Under the pieces are notes generated by a model, which was not told the origin of the DNA, did no database searches, and saw nothing but the letters and a program-made list of their open reading frames with translations. A DNA stretch of 64,000 bases from Psychrobacillus vulpis (lineage in GTDB: Bacteria; Bacillota; Bacilli; Bacillales_A; Planococcaceae). The translations under genes and the position numbers were made by a program. Numbering within the stretch: position 1 is the stretch's first letter; every line of letters begins with the position of its first letter. Location: NCBI RefSeq assembly GCF_006861825.1, contig NZ_VDGI01000017.1:1-64000 (forward strand), written 5' to 3'. This document shows, piece by piece, positions 35,948 to 45,313 of this stretch.

Positions 35948-36500
35948 GGAAAATAGTATCTTGAATAATATGTGAAATCTCCTCTTCTGACAGTGATTGG
36001 TCATGTGTTATGTTCCAATCATTTACAAAAGCTAAATAAGCCTTCAACAATAAATATGCTACCAACTCACTATTTACTTGTCGAATTTCACCTTTTTCAA
36101 TATACTTGTCAATCTTTACTTTCACAAATGAGACTATTGCATACTCCACTTGTTTTAAAACTTGTTGAACAGTGGGAGTTCTCAAATCTTTTTCCTCATC
36201 TACAATTTTTGCAAACAACTGATGAGTTTCACGAAACTCCAACATTTTCATCAGCGCAAGATGTGCGTTTTCTTGGAATGTACGATCCTCTTTTATCACA
36301 TTTGTTGCTTCCTGCTTCATTTCGGCAATCATTCGCAGGACAATCTCTTGAAAAAGGACTTCCTTATTTTCAAAAAATGTATAAATAGTACCCTTTCCAA
36401 CATTTGCTATTTTTGCTATTTGATCCATTGTAGTAGCCTTATATCCGAAAAGCGAAAAAGATCTCGTTGCAGCTGTTATGATTTCCTGCTTACGGTCCAT
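35931..36500 (-). CDS. yhgD: TetR-family transcriptional regulator
   Basis: In this 189-residue protein the helix-turn-helix domain is at about 1-50 (RKQEIITAATRSFSLFGYKA, then TMDQIAKIANVGKGTIYTFF), which is diagnostic for TetR. The rest is a helical ligand-binding domain. It precedes yhgE as in B. subtilis and very probably represses both. GGAGAG precedes the ATG. The ligand is unknown. Confidence 0.88.
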   Translation of the reverse strand: MDRKQEIITAATRSFSLFGYKATTMDQIAKIANVGKGTIYTFFENKEVLFQEIVLRMIAEMKQEATNVIKEDRTFQENAHLALMKMLEFRETHQLFAKIVDEEKDLRTPTVQQVLKQVEYAIVSFVKVKIDKYIEKGEIRQVNSELVAYLLLKAYLAFVNDWNITHDQSLSEEEISHIIQDTIFRSLLI

Positions 36501-36522
36501 TTGTTTTCTCTCCTAACAAAAA

Positions 36523-36545
36523 TGACTAGAAAACCATTTCGGTCA
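36523..36545. promoter_or_regulatory. Putative YhgD autoregulatory operator
   Basis: A 23 bp TGAC-N15-GTCA site lies 22 bases before the yhgD start. On the minus strand it reads TGACCGAAATG ... TAGTCA, matching the site at 35886. A further CTAGTCA extends the dyad outward. Confidence 0.55.
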
Positions 36546-36591
36546 TCTAGTCATTATATTACTCCGATCTTATATACATTGCAAGCTTTTT

Positions 36592-37059
36592 TTAATGTTT
36601 ATGCCCTTCACCCATTGAATTATCACTATCATCAGGCATTACTTTGCTCATATCAGGATTTCCTACTTTTAATTCTTGCTTTGGCATTACATGTAGCCCA
36701 CGTGCTGTTGTATGAGCAAACATGTAGTAAATCCCGTCATGATCAAATGTATAGTTCACTTCATAGACTCCATCTTTCGTTAACTTTCCATCTAACATTG
36801 TACCGTGTTCACGCATACCTGATTCCCATACTTCGAATTCTACTTTATCTGCATCATCCACTACTTTGTCGCCTTGTGTTACTTTTGCAGAAAGCTTAAT
36901 ATCTTCTCCTACTGGTAATGTCTCAGGCGTTTGAATAACTACAACAATCTCTTCCAGTGTCCCCTCATTGTGTGAACCTCCATTAGTTGTTGCCTCGTTA
37001 TTGGAACAACCTACTAATGCTAATGTTGTTAATGCAATCACAGTCAATACTTTTTTCAT
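36592..37059 (-). CDS. YtkA/FixH-like lipoprotein with a Met/His-rich tail
   Basis: The 155-residue product has lipobox ALVGC with Cys18. The mature part is an Ig-like beta domain of the YtkA type (PETLPVGEDIKLSAKV, then FEVWESG and GVYEVNYTFDHDGIYYMF). The C-terminus is rich in Met and His (LHVMPK, MSKVMP, MGEGHKH), which suggests soft-metal binding such as copper. The start at 37059 makes an ATGA overlap with the kinase gene; GGGAGG is ten bases upstream. It is the last gene of the four-gene operon. Confidence 0.7.
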   Translation of the reverse strand: MKKVLTVIALTTLALVGCSNNEATTNGGSHNEGTLEEIVVVIQTPETLPVGEDIKLSAKVTQGDKVVDDADKVEFEVWESGMREHGTMLDGKLTKDGVYEVNYTFDHDGIYYMFAHTTARGLHVMPKQELKVGNPDMSKVMPDDSDNSMGEGHKH

Positions 37060-38450
37060 AAGAATGTATCCTCCCAAATTGGTAACGTTAAGTACACAGT
37101 AGTTCCTTTTCCTATTTCACTTGTAAATGCTAGCTTTCCTCTTTGTACGGTAACTAATTGTAAAGCTATTGATAGACCTAATCCAGTTCCACCATCAAAA
37201 CGACTTCTTGCTTTATTTACTCTATAAAAACGTTCTGTAATATGCGGCAGATGTTCAGCTTCCATTCCACAGCCTTCATCTTTAATCTTTATAGTCGTAT
37301 CTTTTTTTGTCGTTTCATTTTCAATCCGAATAGTAGACTGATTTGGAGAATATCGGATAGCATTTTCCAAAATGTTTATAAAAATTTGTTTTGTCTTTTG
37401 TTCATCTGCCGAAAGTATTGTTTCTTCGTCTAATTTCACTTTAAATGTGATTTCTTTTTCATCTGCAATTGGTTTAACAAGCTGAAGTACTTCTCGTATA
37501 GCTTCTGCTAATATAATTGGACCAATTTCTACCTCATCTACATTTTCTGATCTAGCAACAGTAAGTAAATCATTCGTTAACTTTTGCATTCGATTCGCTT
37601 CACGTACGATGAGAGTATAAATTTCTGCCTTCTTCTCTTCTTGTATAAGATGTTGTTCGAATGCTTCACCGTACCCTTTAATATAACTAATTGGGGTTCT
37701 TAGTTCATGCGATACAACAGAAAGGAAGTCTCGCTTTTTTTTATCTTCTTCTTGGATCGATGCTGCCATTTTGTTAAAGGTGAGCGCCAGTTCCCCAACT
37801 TCATCCTGAGATTTCACTTCCACTCGAGTACTGTAATTTCCAGCAGCCATCGAAATGGAAGCTTCTTTCAGTTTGGCTAATGGGGTCAAAACCTTTTGCA
37901 AACTTTTGAAGCTAATATATGCCATTGCAATTAATAATAATGAAACACTAATAACTAAAAAAAGTATATCTTTAGAAGCCAATTCCGTAATTTTAGTTAG
38001 TGGTACATATACATAAATGATTCCTTCTAATCGATTTTCATCAACAAGTGGGAAAATAACAGAAACTACATCACGATCAAATCTACTTTCAAAGCCACGC
38101 TTTGTAACAGAGTTTCCGGCAATTAGCTCTGCTCGCTCTTCCGCCCCTATTAAGCTGTCATAATCTATTTCAAAAGGCAAACAAGCACTTAGTTCTCGTG
38201 GATTTCGAACAGTGAAAACTTCAATGTTAGAAAACCGATTAAATTCCTCTGTTTGTTTAATAAAGTCGTCTGTTACAACTCCACCCTTATATGTACTTTG
38301 AAGATTTTTTGCAACTTCTTTCATAGAATTCTCCGTGTCCTGTACATAAAGTTCTTCATATAAGAAATTAGTAAATATGACTAAAAAAACAATGGTAGTT
38401 GCGATAAACACAAGTAAAAGCATCCAAATCTTAAAGGATAACTTTTTCAT
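37056..38450 (-). CDS. Sensor histidine kinase with HAMP domain
   Basis: In this 464-residue protein, helices at about 9-29 and 162-181 enclose an extracytoplasmic sensor domain of about 130 residues. A HAMP linker follows, then His248 in VVSHELRTP and N (NILENAIRYSP), G1 (DEGCGM) and G2 (GTGLGLSIA) boxes. The signal is unknown; flanking lipoproteins may present it. Overlaps of four bases with the regulator gene and the YtkA-like gene indicate translational coupling. Confidence 0.88.
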   Translation of the reverse strand: MKKLSFKIWMLLLVFIATTIVFLVIFTNFLYEELYVQDTENSMKEVAKNLQSTYKGGVVTDDFIKQTEEFNRFSNIEVFTVRNPRELSACLPFEIDYDSLIGAEERAELIAGNSVTKRGFESRFDRDVVSVIFPLVDENRLEGIIYVYVPLTKITELASKDILFLVISVSLLLIAMAYISFKSLQKVLTPLAKLKEASISMAAGNYSTRVEVKSQDEVGELALTFNKMAASIQEEDKKKRDFLSVVSHELRTPISYIKGYGEAFEQHLIQEEKKAEIYTLIVREANRMQKLTNDLLTVARSENVDEVEIGPIILAEAIREVLQLVKPIADEKEITFKVKLDEETILSADEQKTKQIFINILENAIRYSPNQSTIRIENETTKKDTTIKIKDEGCGMEAEHLPHITERFYRVNKARSRFDGGTGLGLSIALQLVTVQRGKLAFTSEIGKGTTVYLTLPIWEDTFL

Positions 38451-39121
38451 CCATTTACCTCAAAACGATAGCCTATTCCCCAAACAGTTTCGATGTATTT
38501 CGAAGCAACCTTCCCTAATTTTAAACGCAATGTTTTAATATGCGTATCTACTGTTCGAGTCCCACCTTCATAGCCTATTCCCCAAAGCAGTTCTAGTAGT
38601 TGATCCCGAGAAAAGACCTTTCCTTCGTTCTCCATAAAAAGAAGCATGAGTTCATATTCTTTTAATGTAAGAACAAGCTTTCTATCTTCACTTTTTACTT
38701 GTCTTGCGACTGTGTCAATTTCAATTATCCCTTTGGTTAAGACGTCGCTATTTGTTGAAATTCCAGTTCTTCTTAGAAGTGCATTGATTCTCGCAGTTAG
38801 TTCTATTGCAGTAAAAGGTTTTACAATGTAATCGTCCCCGCCAAGCTCAAGGCCTTTTACTAAATCACTTTTTGCATCGAGCGCAGTTAAGAAAATAATG
38901 GGTACCTGCGAAAATCTTCTAATTTCTTTGCACACAGTAAAACCATCTTTTTTTGGCATCATAACGTCCAAAAGAACAAGATCTATATCCCTTTTTTGAA
39001 CAATTTGAATTGCATCATCCCCATCTTCTGCCTGAACTACTTGAAGTCCATCTTTTTGCAAATGCATTTCGATTAATCTTCGCATATCCCGTTCATCATC
39101 TACTACTAATATAGTCGTCAT
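38447..39121 (-). CDS. OmpR-family response regulator
   Basis: The 224-residue protein has a receiver domain with Asp52 in LLDVMMP and VVDDE, and a winged-helix output domain with the recognition region EGGTRTVDTHIKTLRLKLG. GAGGTGAG lies upstream of the ATG. It is coupled to the kinase and to the upstream lipoprotein gene by ATGA overlaps. Targets are unknown; the operon's own promoter is a natural candidate. Confidence 0.88.
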   Translation of the reverse strand: MTTILVVDDERDMRRLIEMHLQKDGLQVVQAEDGDDAIQIVQKRDIDLVLLDVMMPKKDGFTVCKEIRRFSQVPIIFLTALDAKSDLVKGLELGGDDYIVKPFTAIELTARINALLRRTGISTNSDVLTKGIIEIDTVARQVKSEDRKLVLTLKEYELMLLFMENEGKVFSRDQLLELLWGIGYEGGTRTVDTHIKTLRLKLGKVASKYIETVWGIGYRFEVNG

Positions 39122-40062
39122 TTGCTCACCTCCCTTGTAACTAGCTGAAATGGACCCTTTCCAACTTTAAGTTTTTCTATTATTTTTCCATTTTGTAAAA
39201 AGTATACTTGATGATCATCATATCCTGCGACAACGATGCAATCTTCAAAAGCTTTAATCGAAAAAGGATTCGCACCAACTTTAATAGACGAAAGGAGCTC
39301 TCCATCCTTTGAAAACTCAGATACATTGTTACTACCATGACTAACAGTAAAAATATTTCCATCGGAAGTATCTGTGAAATCTATTGGCATCATTGGTGCT
39401 TCTATTTCACCTTGCAGTTCACCACTAACCAAATTATACTTTCGAATGACCTTGTTTGGCTGACTACCTGCACCGTGTCCACCAAGCCATAGCTCATCTC
39501 CATTCAAATAAAGACCATGGGAAGAGGTTGGTATATTCCATGTTCGATCTAATTTTAAATCTCCTAATGAAAAAACAGACATAAGCGTATCTTTGAAATT
39601 TACAACGTACAAATACTGTTCATCTGCAATCATGGACATTGGATATCTTCCTGCATCGGCTTTCGCAATTTCATTTCCCTTTATATCAAATGAAGTAACA
39701 GTATTCTCTTTTCCATTTGCTACATAAATAGTATCTTCTACTGCATATGCAAACGTAGTTCCTTCATGAACTGGAAATGAAGTGATTTTTTTACCTGTAG
39801 ATAACTGGATGAGTTCTGCTCTATCTAAAGAGTAGCCATAGAGAAAAATATAATCATTTAAAACAAGTGTGAAGCCCGTGTATGCGGCATCCAATTTCCA
39901 TGTCTCGATTACTTCTTGATCTTTTGATATAAAATCAATAGATGAATCTAATGTGTTTAAACTCGCAACAAAATCAGTGGACGAATCAATGGAATTATAT
40001 GAGTTATCTGAACAAGCTACAAGAATCCAGCTTAAAAATAATAAGTCTAATATTTTTCTCAA
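39118..40062 (-). CDS. Lipoprotein with a YncE/SMP-30-like beta-propeller
   Basis: TTG at 40062 is the likely start: AAGGAGG ends eight bases upstream and the product then begins MRKILDLLFLSWILVAC with Cys17 as lipid-modified residue. The mature 298 residues are repeated blades such as SMIADEQYLYVVNFKDTLM and KVGANPFSIKAFEDCIVVAG, like YncE-type propellers. It probably folds outside the membrane as a binding or sensing protein. It is the first gene of the operon. Confidence 0.7.
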   Translation of the reverse strand: MRKILDLLFLSWILVACSDNSYNSIDSSTDFVASLNTLDSSIDFISKDQEVIETWKLDAAYTGFTLVLNDYIFLYGYSLDRAELIQLSTGKKITSFPVHEGTTFAYAVEDTIYVANGKENTVTSFDIKGNEIAKADAGRYPMSMIADEQYLYVVNFKDTLMSVFSLGDLKLDRTWNIPTSSHGLYLNGDELWLGGHGAGSQPNKVIRKYNLVSGELQGEIEAPMMPIDFTDTSDGNIFTVSHGSNNVSEFSKDGELLSSIKVGANPFSIKAFEDCIVVAGYDDHQVYFLQNGKIIEKLKVGKGPFQLVTREVSK

Positions 40063-40267
40063 AAATTCGCCCTCCTTTCTTCCTATTCTATCGAAGATGT
40101 GTGAAAAAAGTTTGAAATACAAACGAAAGATTTTTTACGTTTAAAAACAGATTCTCGTGGACACTCATCTGTATTTGAGAGTTGTCAGCTGAGCGATGGA
40201 GCCTCGACGTAAAAACACTTGTAGAAAATTATCCAAATGTACAATATTTTATAATTTCCTAAAGCGT

Positions 40268-40315
40268 AAAAAAATTGTCCCAAAAGCCAATATTACATCG
40301 ACTTTTAAGACAACT
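40268..40315 (-). terminator. Terminator after hemH
   Basis: On the minus strand TTGTC..AAAAG pairs with CTTTT..GACAA, followed by seven T residues, about 40 bases past the hemH stop. Confidence 0.7.
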
Positions 40316-40353
40316 TACTGAAAATTAATATTAGATTACTGTCTCAATGATGA

Positions 40354-41283
40354 TTAAGCACGAAGTTGTTTTAATACTACATCTGCCATTGCATCGATGA
40401 ATAAAGCTTGATCATTAGGCATTGCTGGTCGAATATATGTAGCACCGATTTCATCACAAACAACTTTACATTCATAGTCGTTATCGTAAAGTACTTCTAA
40501 GTGTTCTGCAACGAAACCAACTGGAGTGTAAACAAAAGTTGTAAATCCTTTTTCTTCATGCAATTCACGTGTTAAATCTTGTACGTCTGGACCAATCCAA
40601 GGTTCTGGTGTTTGTCCCGCACTTTGCCATCCAACTGCATAGTTCTTCACACTTGAAGCTTTTGCGATTAAATCTGCAGTTTCGTTCAATTGGTCTGCGT
40701 ATGGGTCACCCATCGCAAGAATTTTTTCTGGTAAAGAATGTGCTGAAACGATTAAACAAGCTTTGTCACGTTGCTCTTCCTTCAATGAAGCAAATGCTTC
40801 ACTTACTTTCTCGCTCCAATATTGGATAAACTTCGGTTCGTCATACCAGCTTTCTACTGAAGTAATTTTTAGGTTACCAAGTTTCTCTGCTTCTTCTTTA
40901 ATACGACCGTTATACGATTTAATAGAGAACGTTGAGAAGTGAGGCGCTAACACAATAGAAACGGCTTCTGTAATTCCATCCTTATGCATTTGTTCCACAG
41001 CATCTTCCAAGAAAGGTTCAATATGCTTTAAACCAATGTACACTTTGAATTCAATTTCATCTTGCACTTCATTCAATCGTTTACACAGACCTTCTGCTTG
41101 GTTTTGCGTAATTTTCGCTAACGGAGAAATTCCTCCAATAGCTTTATAACGATTTGTTAAATCTTCTAACGCTTCCTCGCTTGGTTTACGACCATGTCTA
41201 ATATGCGTATAGTAGCGTTCAATATCTGCTTCTTCGTATGGTGTCCCATATGCCATTACTAATAGTCCCATTGTTTTTTTCAT
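40354..41283 (-). CDS. hemH: Ferrochelatase (coproporphyrin ferrochelatase)
   Basis: The protein of about 309 residues aligns by eye along its length with B. subtilis Hem[43 protein letters not shown] with the metal-site His, SAHSLPEKI and [13 protein letters not shown] with the acidic metal ligand. In Gram-positive bacteria it inserts iron into coproporphyrin. The ATG at 41283 has GAGGTG at suitable distance. It follows hemE by 20 bases. No hemY follows, unlike B. subtilis hemEHY. Confidence 0.95.
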   Translation of the reverse strand: MKKTMGLLVMAYGTPYEEADIERYYTHIRHGRKPSEEALEDLTNRYKAIGGISPLAKITQNQAEGLCKRLNEVQDEIEFKVYIGLKHIEPFLEDAVEQMHKDGITEAVSIVLAPHFSTFSIKSYNGRIKEEAEKLGNLKITSVESWYDEPKFIQYWSEKVSEAFASLKEEQRDKACLIVSAHSLPEKILAMGDPYADQLNETADLIAKASSVKNYAVGWQSAGQTPEPWIGPDVQDLTRELHEEKGFTTFVYTPVGFVAEHLEVLYDNDYECKVVCDEIGATYIRPAMPNDQALFIDAMADVVLKQLRA

Positions 41284-41303
41284 GATTGTCACCTCTAAAA
41301 AGT

Positions 41304-42356
41304 TTAGTTAGATTTTGCTGCAATAAGTTCTTTACTATATTCATGAATAAAAGTTGTTAAACGTTTTAATGTATCAGGGTTTACTTCTGGGAAAACACCG
41401 TGTCCAATATTAAAAATATGTCCCGGTTGAGCAACACCTTGTTCAATAATTACTTTTGCTCGTTTTTCAATTTCTGCCCAATCAGCTATTAAGAAGGATG
41501 GATCTAAGTTACCTTGAAGAGGCTTCGTCATTCCTTTTGCACGAGCTTCCTCAATTGATAAACGCCAATCTAACCCTACTACGTCAACAGGTAGATCATG
41601 CCATTCCATTGCTAAATGACTCGCTCCAACTCCAAAAGTGATAAGTGGTACACCAGTTTCACGAAGTTCTGAGAAAATACGTGTCATAATAGGTTTAATA
41701 AAGATTCGATAATCTTCTACATTTAAAGCTCCTACCCATGAGTCGAAAATTTGAATCGCTTTTGCTCCAGCTTTTACTTGAGCTTTTATATAAACAATAA
41801 TCATATCCGCAAGCTTGTCCATTAAAGTGAACCATGCTTCTGGTTCAGATACCATAAATGCTTTTGTTTTGTTATAGCTTTTAGATGGGCCGCCTTCAAT
41901 CATATAACTTGCTAAAGTAAAAGGCGCTCCTGCAAAACCGATTAATGGAACATTTAACTGTTCAGTTGTTAACAATTTAATCGTTTTTAATACAAAAGGC
42001 ACATCATCTTCTGGAGATAAATCACCAAGATTGTGCACATCTTGTACGGTACGAATTGGATTAGAAATGACTGGACCAACACCAGCTTTTATTTTTACAT
42101 CTACACCAATACCTGGAAGAGGTGTTACAATATCTTTATACAAAATTGCAGCATCTACGTTGTAATTTTCAACTGGTAGACGTGTAACATATGCACATAG
42201 CTCTGGCTCATGCGTAATTTGCTCTAATGAGTACTTTTCTTTTATTTTTCTATATTCCGGTTGAGATCTTCCCGCTTGCCTCATATACCAAACTGGGGTG
42301 TGCGTAACTTGTTCTCCTCGTGCAGCACGAAGTAGTGTATCGTTAAAAGTTGTCAT
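41304..42356 (-). CDS. hemE: Uroporphyrinogen decarboxylase
   Basis: The protein of about 350 residues has the N-terminal UROD signature [16 protein letters not shown] and the later [17 protein letters not shown]; the catalytic Asp is in [10 protein letters not shown]. It converts uroporphyrinogen III to coproporphyrinogen III. The start at 42356 ([11 protein letters not shown]) fits family length and follows AAGGTAGG. It is the first gene of hemE-hemH. Confidence 0.95.
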   Translation of the reverse strand: MTTFNDTLLRAARGEQVTHTPVWYMRQAGRSQPEYRKIKEKYSLEQITHEPELCAYVTRLPVENYNVDAAILYKDIVTPLPGIGVDVKIKAGVGPVISNPIRTVQDVHNLGDLSPEDDVPFVLKTIKLLTTEQLNVPLIGFAGAPFTLASYMIEGGPSKSYNKTKAFMVSEPEAWFTLMDKLADMIIVYIKAQVKAGAKAIQIFDSWVGALNVEDYRIFIKPIMTRIFSELRETGVPLITFGVGASHLAMEWHDLPVDVVGLDWRLSIEEARAKGMTKPLQGNLDPSFLIADWAEIEKRAKVIIEQGVAQPGHIFNIGHGVFPEVNPDTLKRLTTFIHEYSKELIAAKSN

Positions 42357-42420
42357 TCCATTTTTTCCTACCTTTCTTCTCATATCAAATTTACTTTGGC
42401 TTATTTTACTCCTGCGCAAG

Positions 42421-42525
42421 CTCGTCGTAGAAACAGTTCATCAGCTTTCTCGATGTATTTCTTTATAAAATCTGTGCCATCAGCCAGGGGATTAACCTAA
42501 TTCAACAGGCAATAGGGCACACTAC
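42421..42525. repeat. Dispersed intergenic repeat (TCTGTGCCAT..GCCAG family)
   Basis: The stretch around 42468-42506 (TCTGTGCCATCAGCCAGGGG, then TTAACCTAATTCA) matches 57914-57953 with a few substitutions. Both copies lie in intergenic DNA upstream of leftward genes. It belongs to a third repeat family, distinct from the hairpin repeats. Confidence 0.55.
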
Positions 42526-42806
42526 TAAAATGGATAATTTTTTCTAAATCTTCACACCATTTTTAGAACTGCATGACTGCTACAACTAATGCTTCGCTTT
42601 CATATCACCAAACATTTGCTTTATAAGGTTACTTGTTATCTATTCAAATATACGTTTCCACTATAGCCTTTCTCTCCTTTATTGTATATATATATAGTGT
42701 AATTGTCATAAATTTGTCCTGTATTTCCAGTCTTTATTTGGACAAAGAGTTTTTAAACATTCATAAATGGGAAAAGTAATAGAAATATTAAATTGGAGGA
42801 CTTAGT

Positions 42807-43298
42807 ATGAATTTTTATATGACATCTGGAACACCTGAATTTATGGAATCACTAAAAGCAAAATACGCAAAGGAAGACATGTATCATCTTCATGGATTAG
42901 GAAACTCCGTATTAATACATGAAACCTCTGGAAAATCCTTTTTTCAAGCTCCAAGAAAATTTGAGGTAATGGAAACTTTAGGTCAATTGTCCGAGAAAGG
43001 ATATTTCGTTTTACAGCATGTACCCGTCTCGGAGGAAGGTCGTCCCATTTTTGAATATAAGTACACACATTTAACAAGTACTATAGAAAGAGAACCTGGA
43101 TTCATCGCACTTCGTGTTTTAAAACCGATTAAATCGGACACGTATATTATATTAACTCAGTGGACTGGTTCAAACAGTTTTGATGTATGGCAGAAATCAG
43201 TAGCATTTGACTTCGATAAAATTGCAGATAAACAAAAATTGTTTACGAGTGCACCATACATCTCCACCTATAAGTCCATTAAAAACGAGGAAGCCTAA
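42807..43298 (+). CDS. hmoB: Heme-degrading monooxygenase, HmoB-like
   Basis: This 163-residue protein ends in an ABM-type ferredoxin-like domain (about 75-150: REPGFIALRVLKPIKSD, TYIILTQWTGSNSFDVWQKS), matching B. subtilis HmoB/YhgC. HmoB opens the heme ring and frees iron. Its position divergent from hemE matches the B. subtilis order (yhgC beside hemEH). GGAGG precedes the ATG. Confidence 0.85.
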   Translation: MNFYMTSGTPEFMESLKAKYAKEDMYHLHGLGNSVLIHETSGKSFFQAPRKFEVMETLGQLSEKGYFVLQHVPVSEEGRPIFEYKYTHLTSTIEREPGFIALRVLKPIKSDTYIILTQWTGSNSFDVWQKSVAFDFDKIADKQKLFTSAPYISTYKSIKNEEA

Positions 43299-43314
43299 TA
43301 AAGGCTTCTTTTTT
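43289..43314 (+). terminator. Terminator of hmoB
   Basis: GAAGCCT pairs with AGGCTTC, followed by a T-run; the stop codon is in the loop. Confidence 0.82.
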
Positions 43315-43356
43315 CTGCTATAATGTAAGCAATATATTAAATGGAGGGTTAAGAAA

Positions 43357-44529
43357 ATGAACATGGAATTAGTAGAAAAGCTAGATTGCGCTTTTGAAGA
43401 TATGGTAGTTATTCGCCGTTACTTACATATGCATCCAGAGGTTTCATTTAAAGAAACGAAAACTGCCCAGTATATTCAAGATTTTTACGCAGATTTAGGT
43501 ATTCCGTTTCAAGCAAATGTAGGAGGCAATGGAGTTGTAGCAAGAGTGAAAGGTGCTAAACCTGGTAAAACAGTAGCGCTTCGAGCAGACTTTGACGCTC
43601 TTCCAATTCAAGATGAAAAAGATGTACCTTATAAATCTACAGTTGATGGTGTAATGCATGCATGTGGACATGACGGACATACAGCTGCATTACTTATTCT
43701 TGCACGAACAATGAATCAATTAAAAGAACAGCTAACTGGTGAATATGTATTTGTCCATCAGCATGCAGAGGAGTATGCACCTGGTGGAGCAAAACCGATG
43801 ATTGAAGCTGGTTGTTTAGATGGAGTAGACGTTATTTTTGGTACTCATCTATGGTCATTAATTCCTTTTGGGACTATTGAGTACAAATCGGGTCCTATTA
43901 TGGCTGCAGCCGATCGTTTTGAAATTACAGTGCAAGGTAGAGGCGGGCATGGTGCAAATCCCCACCAAGCAAAGGATGCAATTGTTGCAGCTTCTCAACT
44001 TGTTGTCAACTTACAGCAACTTGTATCTAGACGAGTAAACCCTACGGAATCTGCTGTACTTTCAGTCGGTTCATTTGTAGCGGAAAATGCATTTAATATT
44101 ATTGCAGATTCAGCAAAACTTGCTGGTACAGTGCGTACCTTTAATCCAGAAGTTCGTGATTTAATGGAAAATGAGTTAAAACGTGTTATAGAAGGTACTT
44201 GTATTGCAAATGATTGTACATATTCATTCAAATATGACCGAGGATACCCACCAGTTATTAATCACAAACTAGAAACTGAATTTCTAGAAAAAGTTGCAAG
44301 TGAAGTCCCTGGGGTAGAAAATGTGCAGGAATCTATTCTTCATATGATAGGTGAAGACTTCGGCTATTATTTAGAAGAAATTCCAGGAACATTTTTCTTT
44401 ACAGGCGCAATGCCTCAAGGAGAGGTTTTCCCACATCATAGCCCGAAATTTGATTTTGATGAACGAGCAATGCTCCTTGCTGCAAAAACACTAGGTTTAG
44501 CTGCTATTCAATATCAAAACGAGGAATAA
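43357..44529 (+). CDS. yhaA: M20D amidohydrolase (N-acyl-L-amino-acid amidohydrolase type)
   Basis: In this 390-residue protein the metal ligands are Cys103 and His105 in HACGHDGH, Glu138/139 in QHAEEYAPGG, His164 in FGTHLW and the C-terminal His in FPHHSPKFDFDE. A lid domain (about 185-290) contains QGRGGHGANPHQ. The enzyme removes acyl groups from N-acyl amino acids or related amides. GGAGGG lies seven bases before the ATG. In B. subtilis yhaA is also beside the ecs genes. Confidence 0.88.
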   Translation: MNMELVEKLDCAFEDMVVIRRYLHMHPEVSFKETKTAQYIQDFYADLGIPFQANVGGNGVVARVKGAKPGKTVALRADFDALPIQDEKDVPYKSTVDGVMHACGHDGHTAALLILARTMNQLKEQLTGEYVFVHQHAEEYAPGGAKPMIEAGCLDGVDVIFGTHLWSLIPFGTIEYKSGPIMAAADRFEITVQGRGGHGANPHQAKDAIVAASQLVVNLQQLVSRRVNPTESAVLSVGSFVAENAFNIIADSAKLAGTVRTFNPEVRDLMENELKRVIEGTCIANDCTYSFKYDRGYPPVINHKLETEFLEKVASEVPGVENVQESILHMIGEDFGYYLEEIPGTFFFTGAMPQGEVFPHHSPKFDFDERAMLLAAKTLGLAAIQYQNEE

Positions 44530-44622
44530 AGAAATCTCAAATCTAATTTGATAGTTTATTAGAATCAACCATAATCTGGATTACTTTAGTTTGGATTATT
44601 TCTCTACTACACTATTAATACG

Positions 44623-44662
44623 AACCGAGGAAGTGACACAGTCATTTCCTCGGTTCTCTTTT
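44623..44662 (+). terminator. Terminator of the M20 amidohydrolase gene
   Basis: AACCGAGGAA pairs perfectly with TTCCTCGGTT, followed by CTCTTTTTT. Confidence 0.88.
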
Positions 44663-44737
44663 TTGGTAATCGTGTAGAGGATGTTGTATCCGTCGCACTC
44701 CAGTAATTTTGAGCCTCTACGTTCACTATGCTCATGG

Positions 44738-44951
44738 GCACTGAAAAAGTCCCTATAATTCGACTTTGCCAGATGAGGTAGTCCAATATTCCAATAAATA
44801 AGAAAATCGTTGAAGCGGCTCCCTTTCCGCGGGCGTTGCCTCAGTCTCCTCGCTTCGCTGCGGGGTCTTCGGCTACACTATTCCCGCAGGAGTGTCGCCT
44901 TTTTCAACGATTTTCTAGTATTTTCTTAAATAATTGACAGCTTTTCAGTGC
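44738..44951. mobile_element. Non-autonomous element with GCACTGAAAAA ends (copy 2)
   Basis: GCACTGAAAAA at 44738-44748 and CTTTTCAGTGC at 44941-44951 bound 214 bp, nearly identical in size to copy 1 at 9891 (213 bp). The interior again carries one hairpin repeat (44801-44916). Confidence 0.55.
44801..44916. repeat. GC-rich hairpin repeat, intact copy
   Basis: The ends AGAAAATCGTTGAA and TTCAACGATTTTCT are perfect complements; inner arms are GCGGG/CCCGC, where the copy at 9940 has GTGGG/CCCAC. Confidence 0.82.
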
Positions 44952-45028
44952 TTCAAGCGTAGGGAGGGAACTGAAAAAGTTACTATAATTCTGCTTTACC
45001 AGATGGGTGTCCAATATTCCTATAAATA

Positions 45029-45313
45029 TGAAAATCGTTGAAACGGCTCCCTTTCCGGAGGCCACTGAAAAACCAAAATTCAGAAAATAAAGTCACCACT
45101 TGAGAAGTATATTTGTATCAAAATTGGCATGACGTCCCCATAAACACCCTAAAAAGTGAAGGAATTATGGGATTTCGTTTTTATTTTTTGAAAAAAAATG
45201 ACTTTTTCAGTGGCCTCCCTTTCCGCGGGCGTTGCCTTAGCCTCCTCGCTGCGCTGCGGGGTCTTCGGCTAACGCTATTCCCGCAGGAGTGTCGCCTTTT
45301 TCAACGATTTTCT
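45029..45313. repeat. GC-rich hairpin repeat split by a 162 bp insertion
   Basis: The left arm (45029-45056) and the remainder (45219-45313) join into a copy like that at 44801, with GCGGG/CCCGC and GCGTT/AACGC stems. The insertion point is after CTCCCTTTCC. Confidence 0.78.
45057..45218. mobile_element. 162 bp MITE-like element
   Basis: Perfect 16 bp terminal inverted repeats, GGAGGCCACTGAAAAA at 45057-45072 and its complement at 45203-45218, enclose AT-rich DNA with no gene. CTTTCC is duplicated on either side (45051-45056, 45219-45224), and the flanks reconstitute an intact hairpin repeat. This is direct evidence of a past insertion. Confidence 0.8.
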
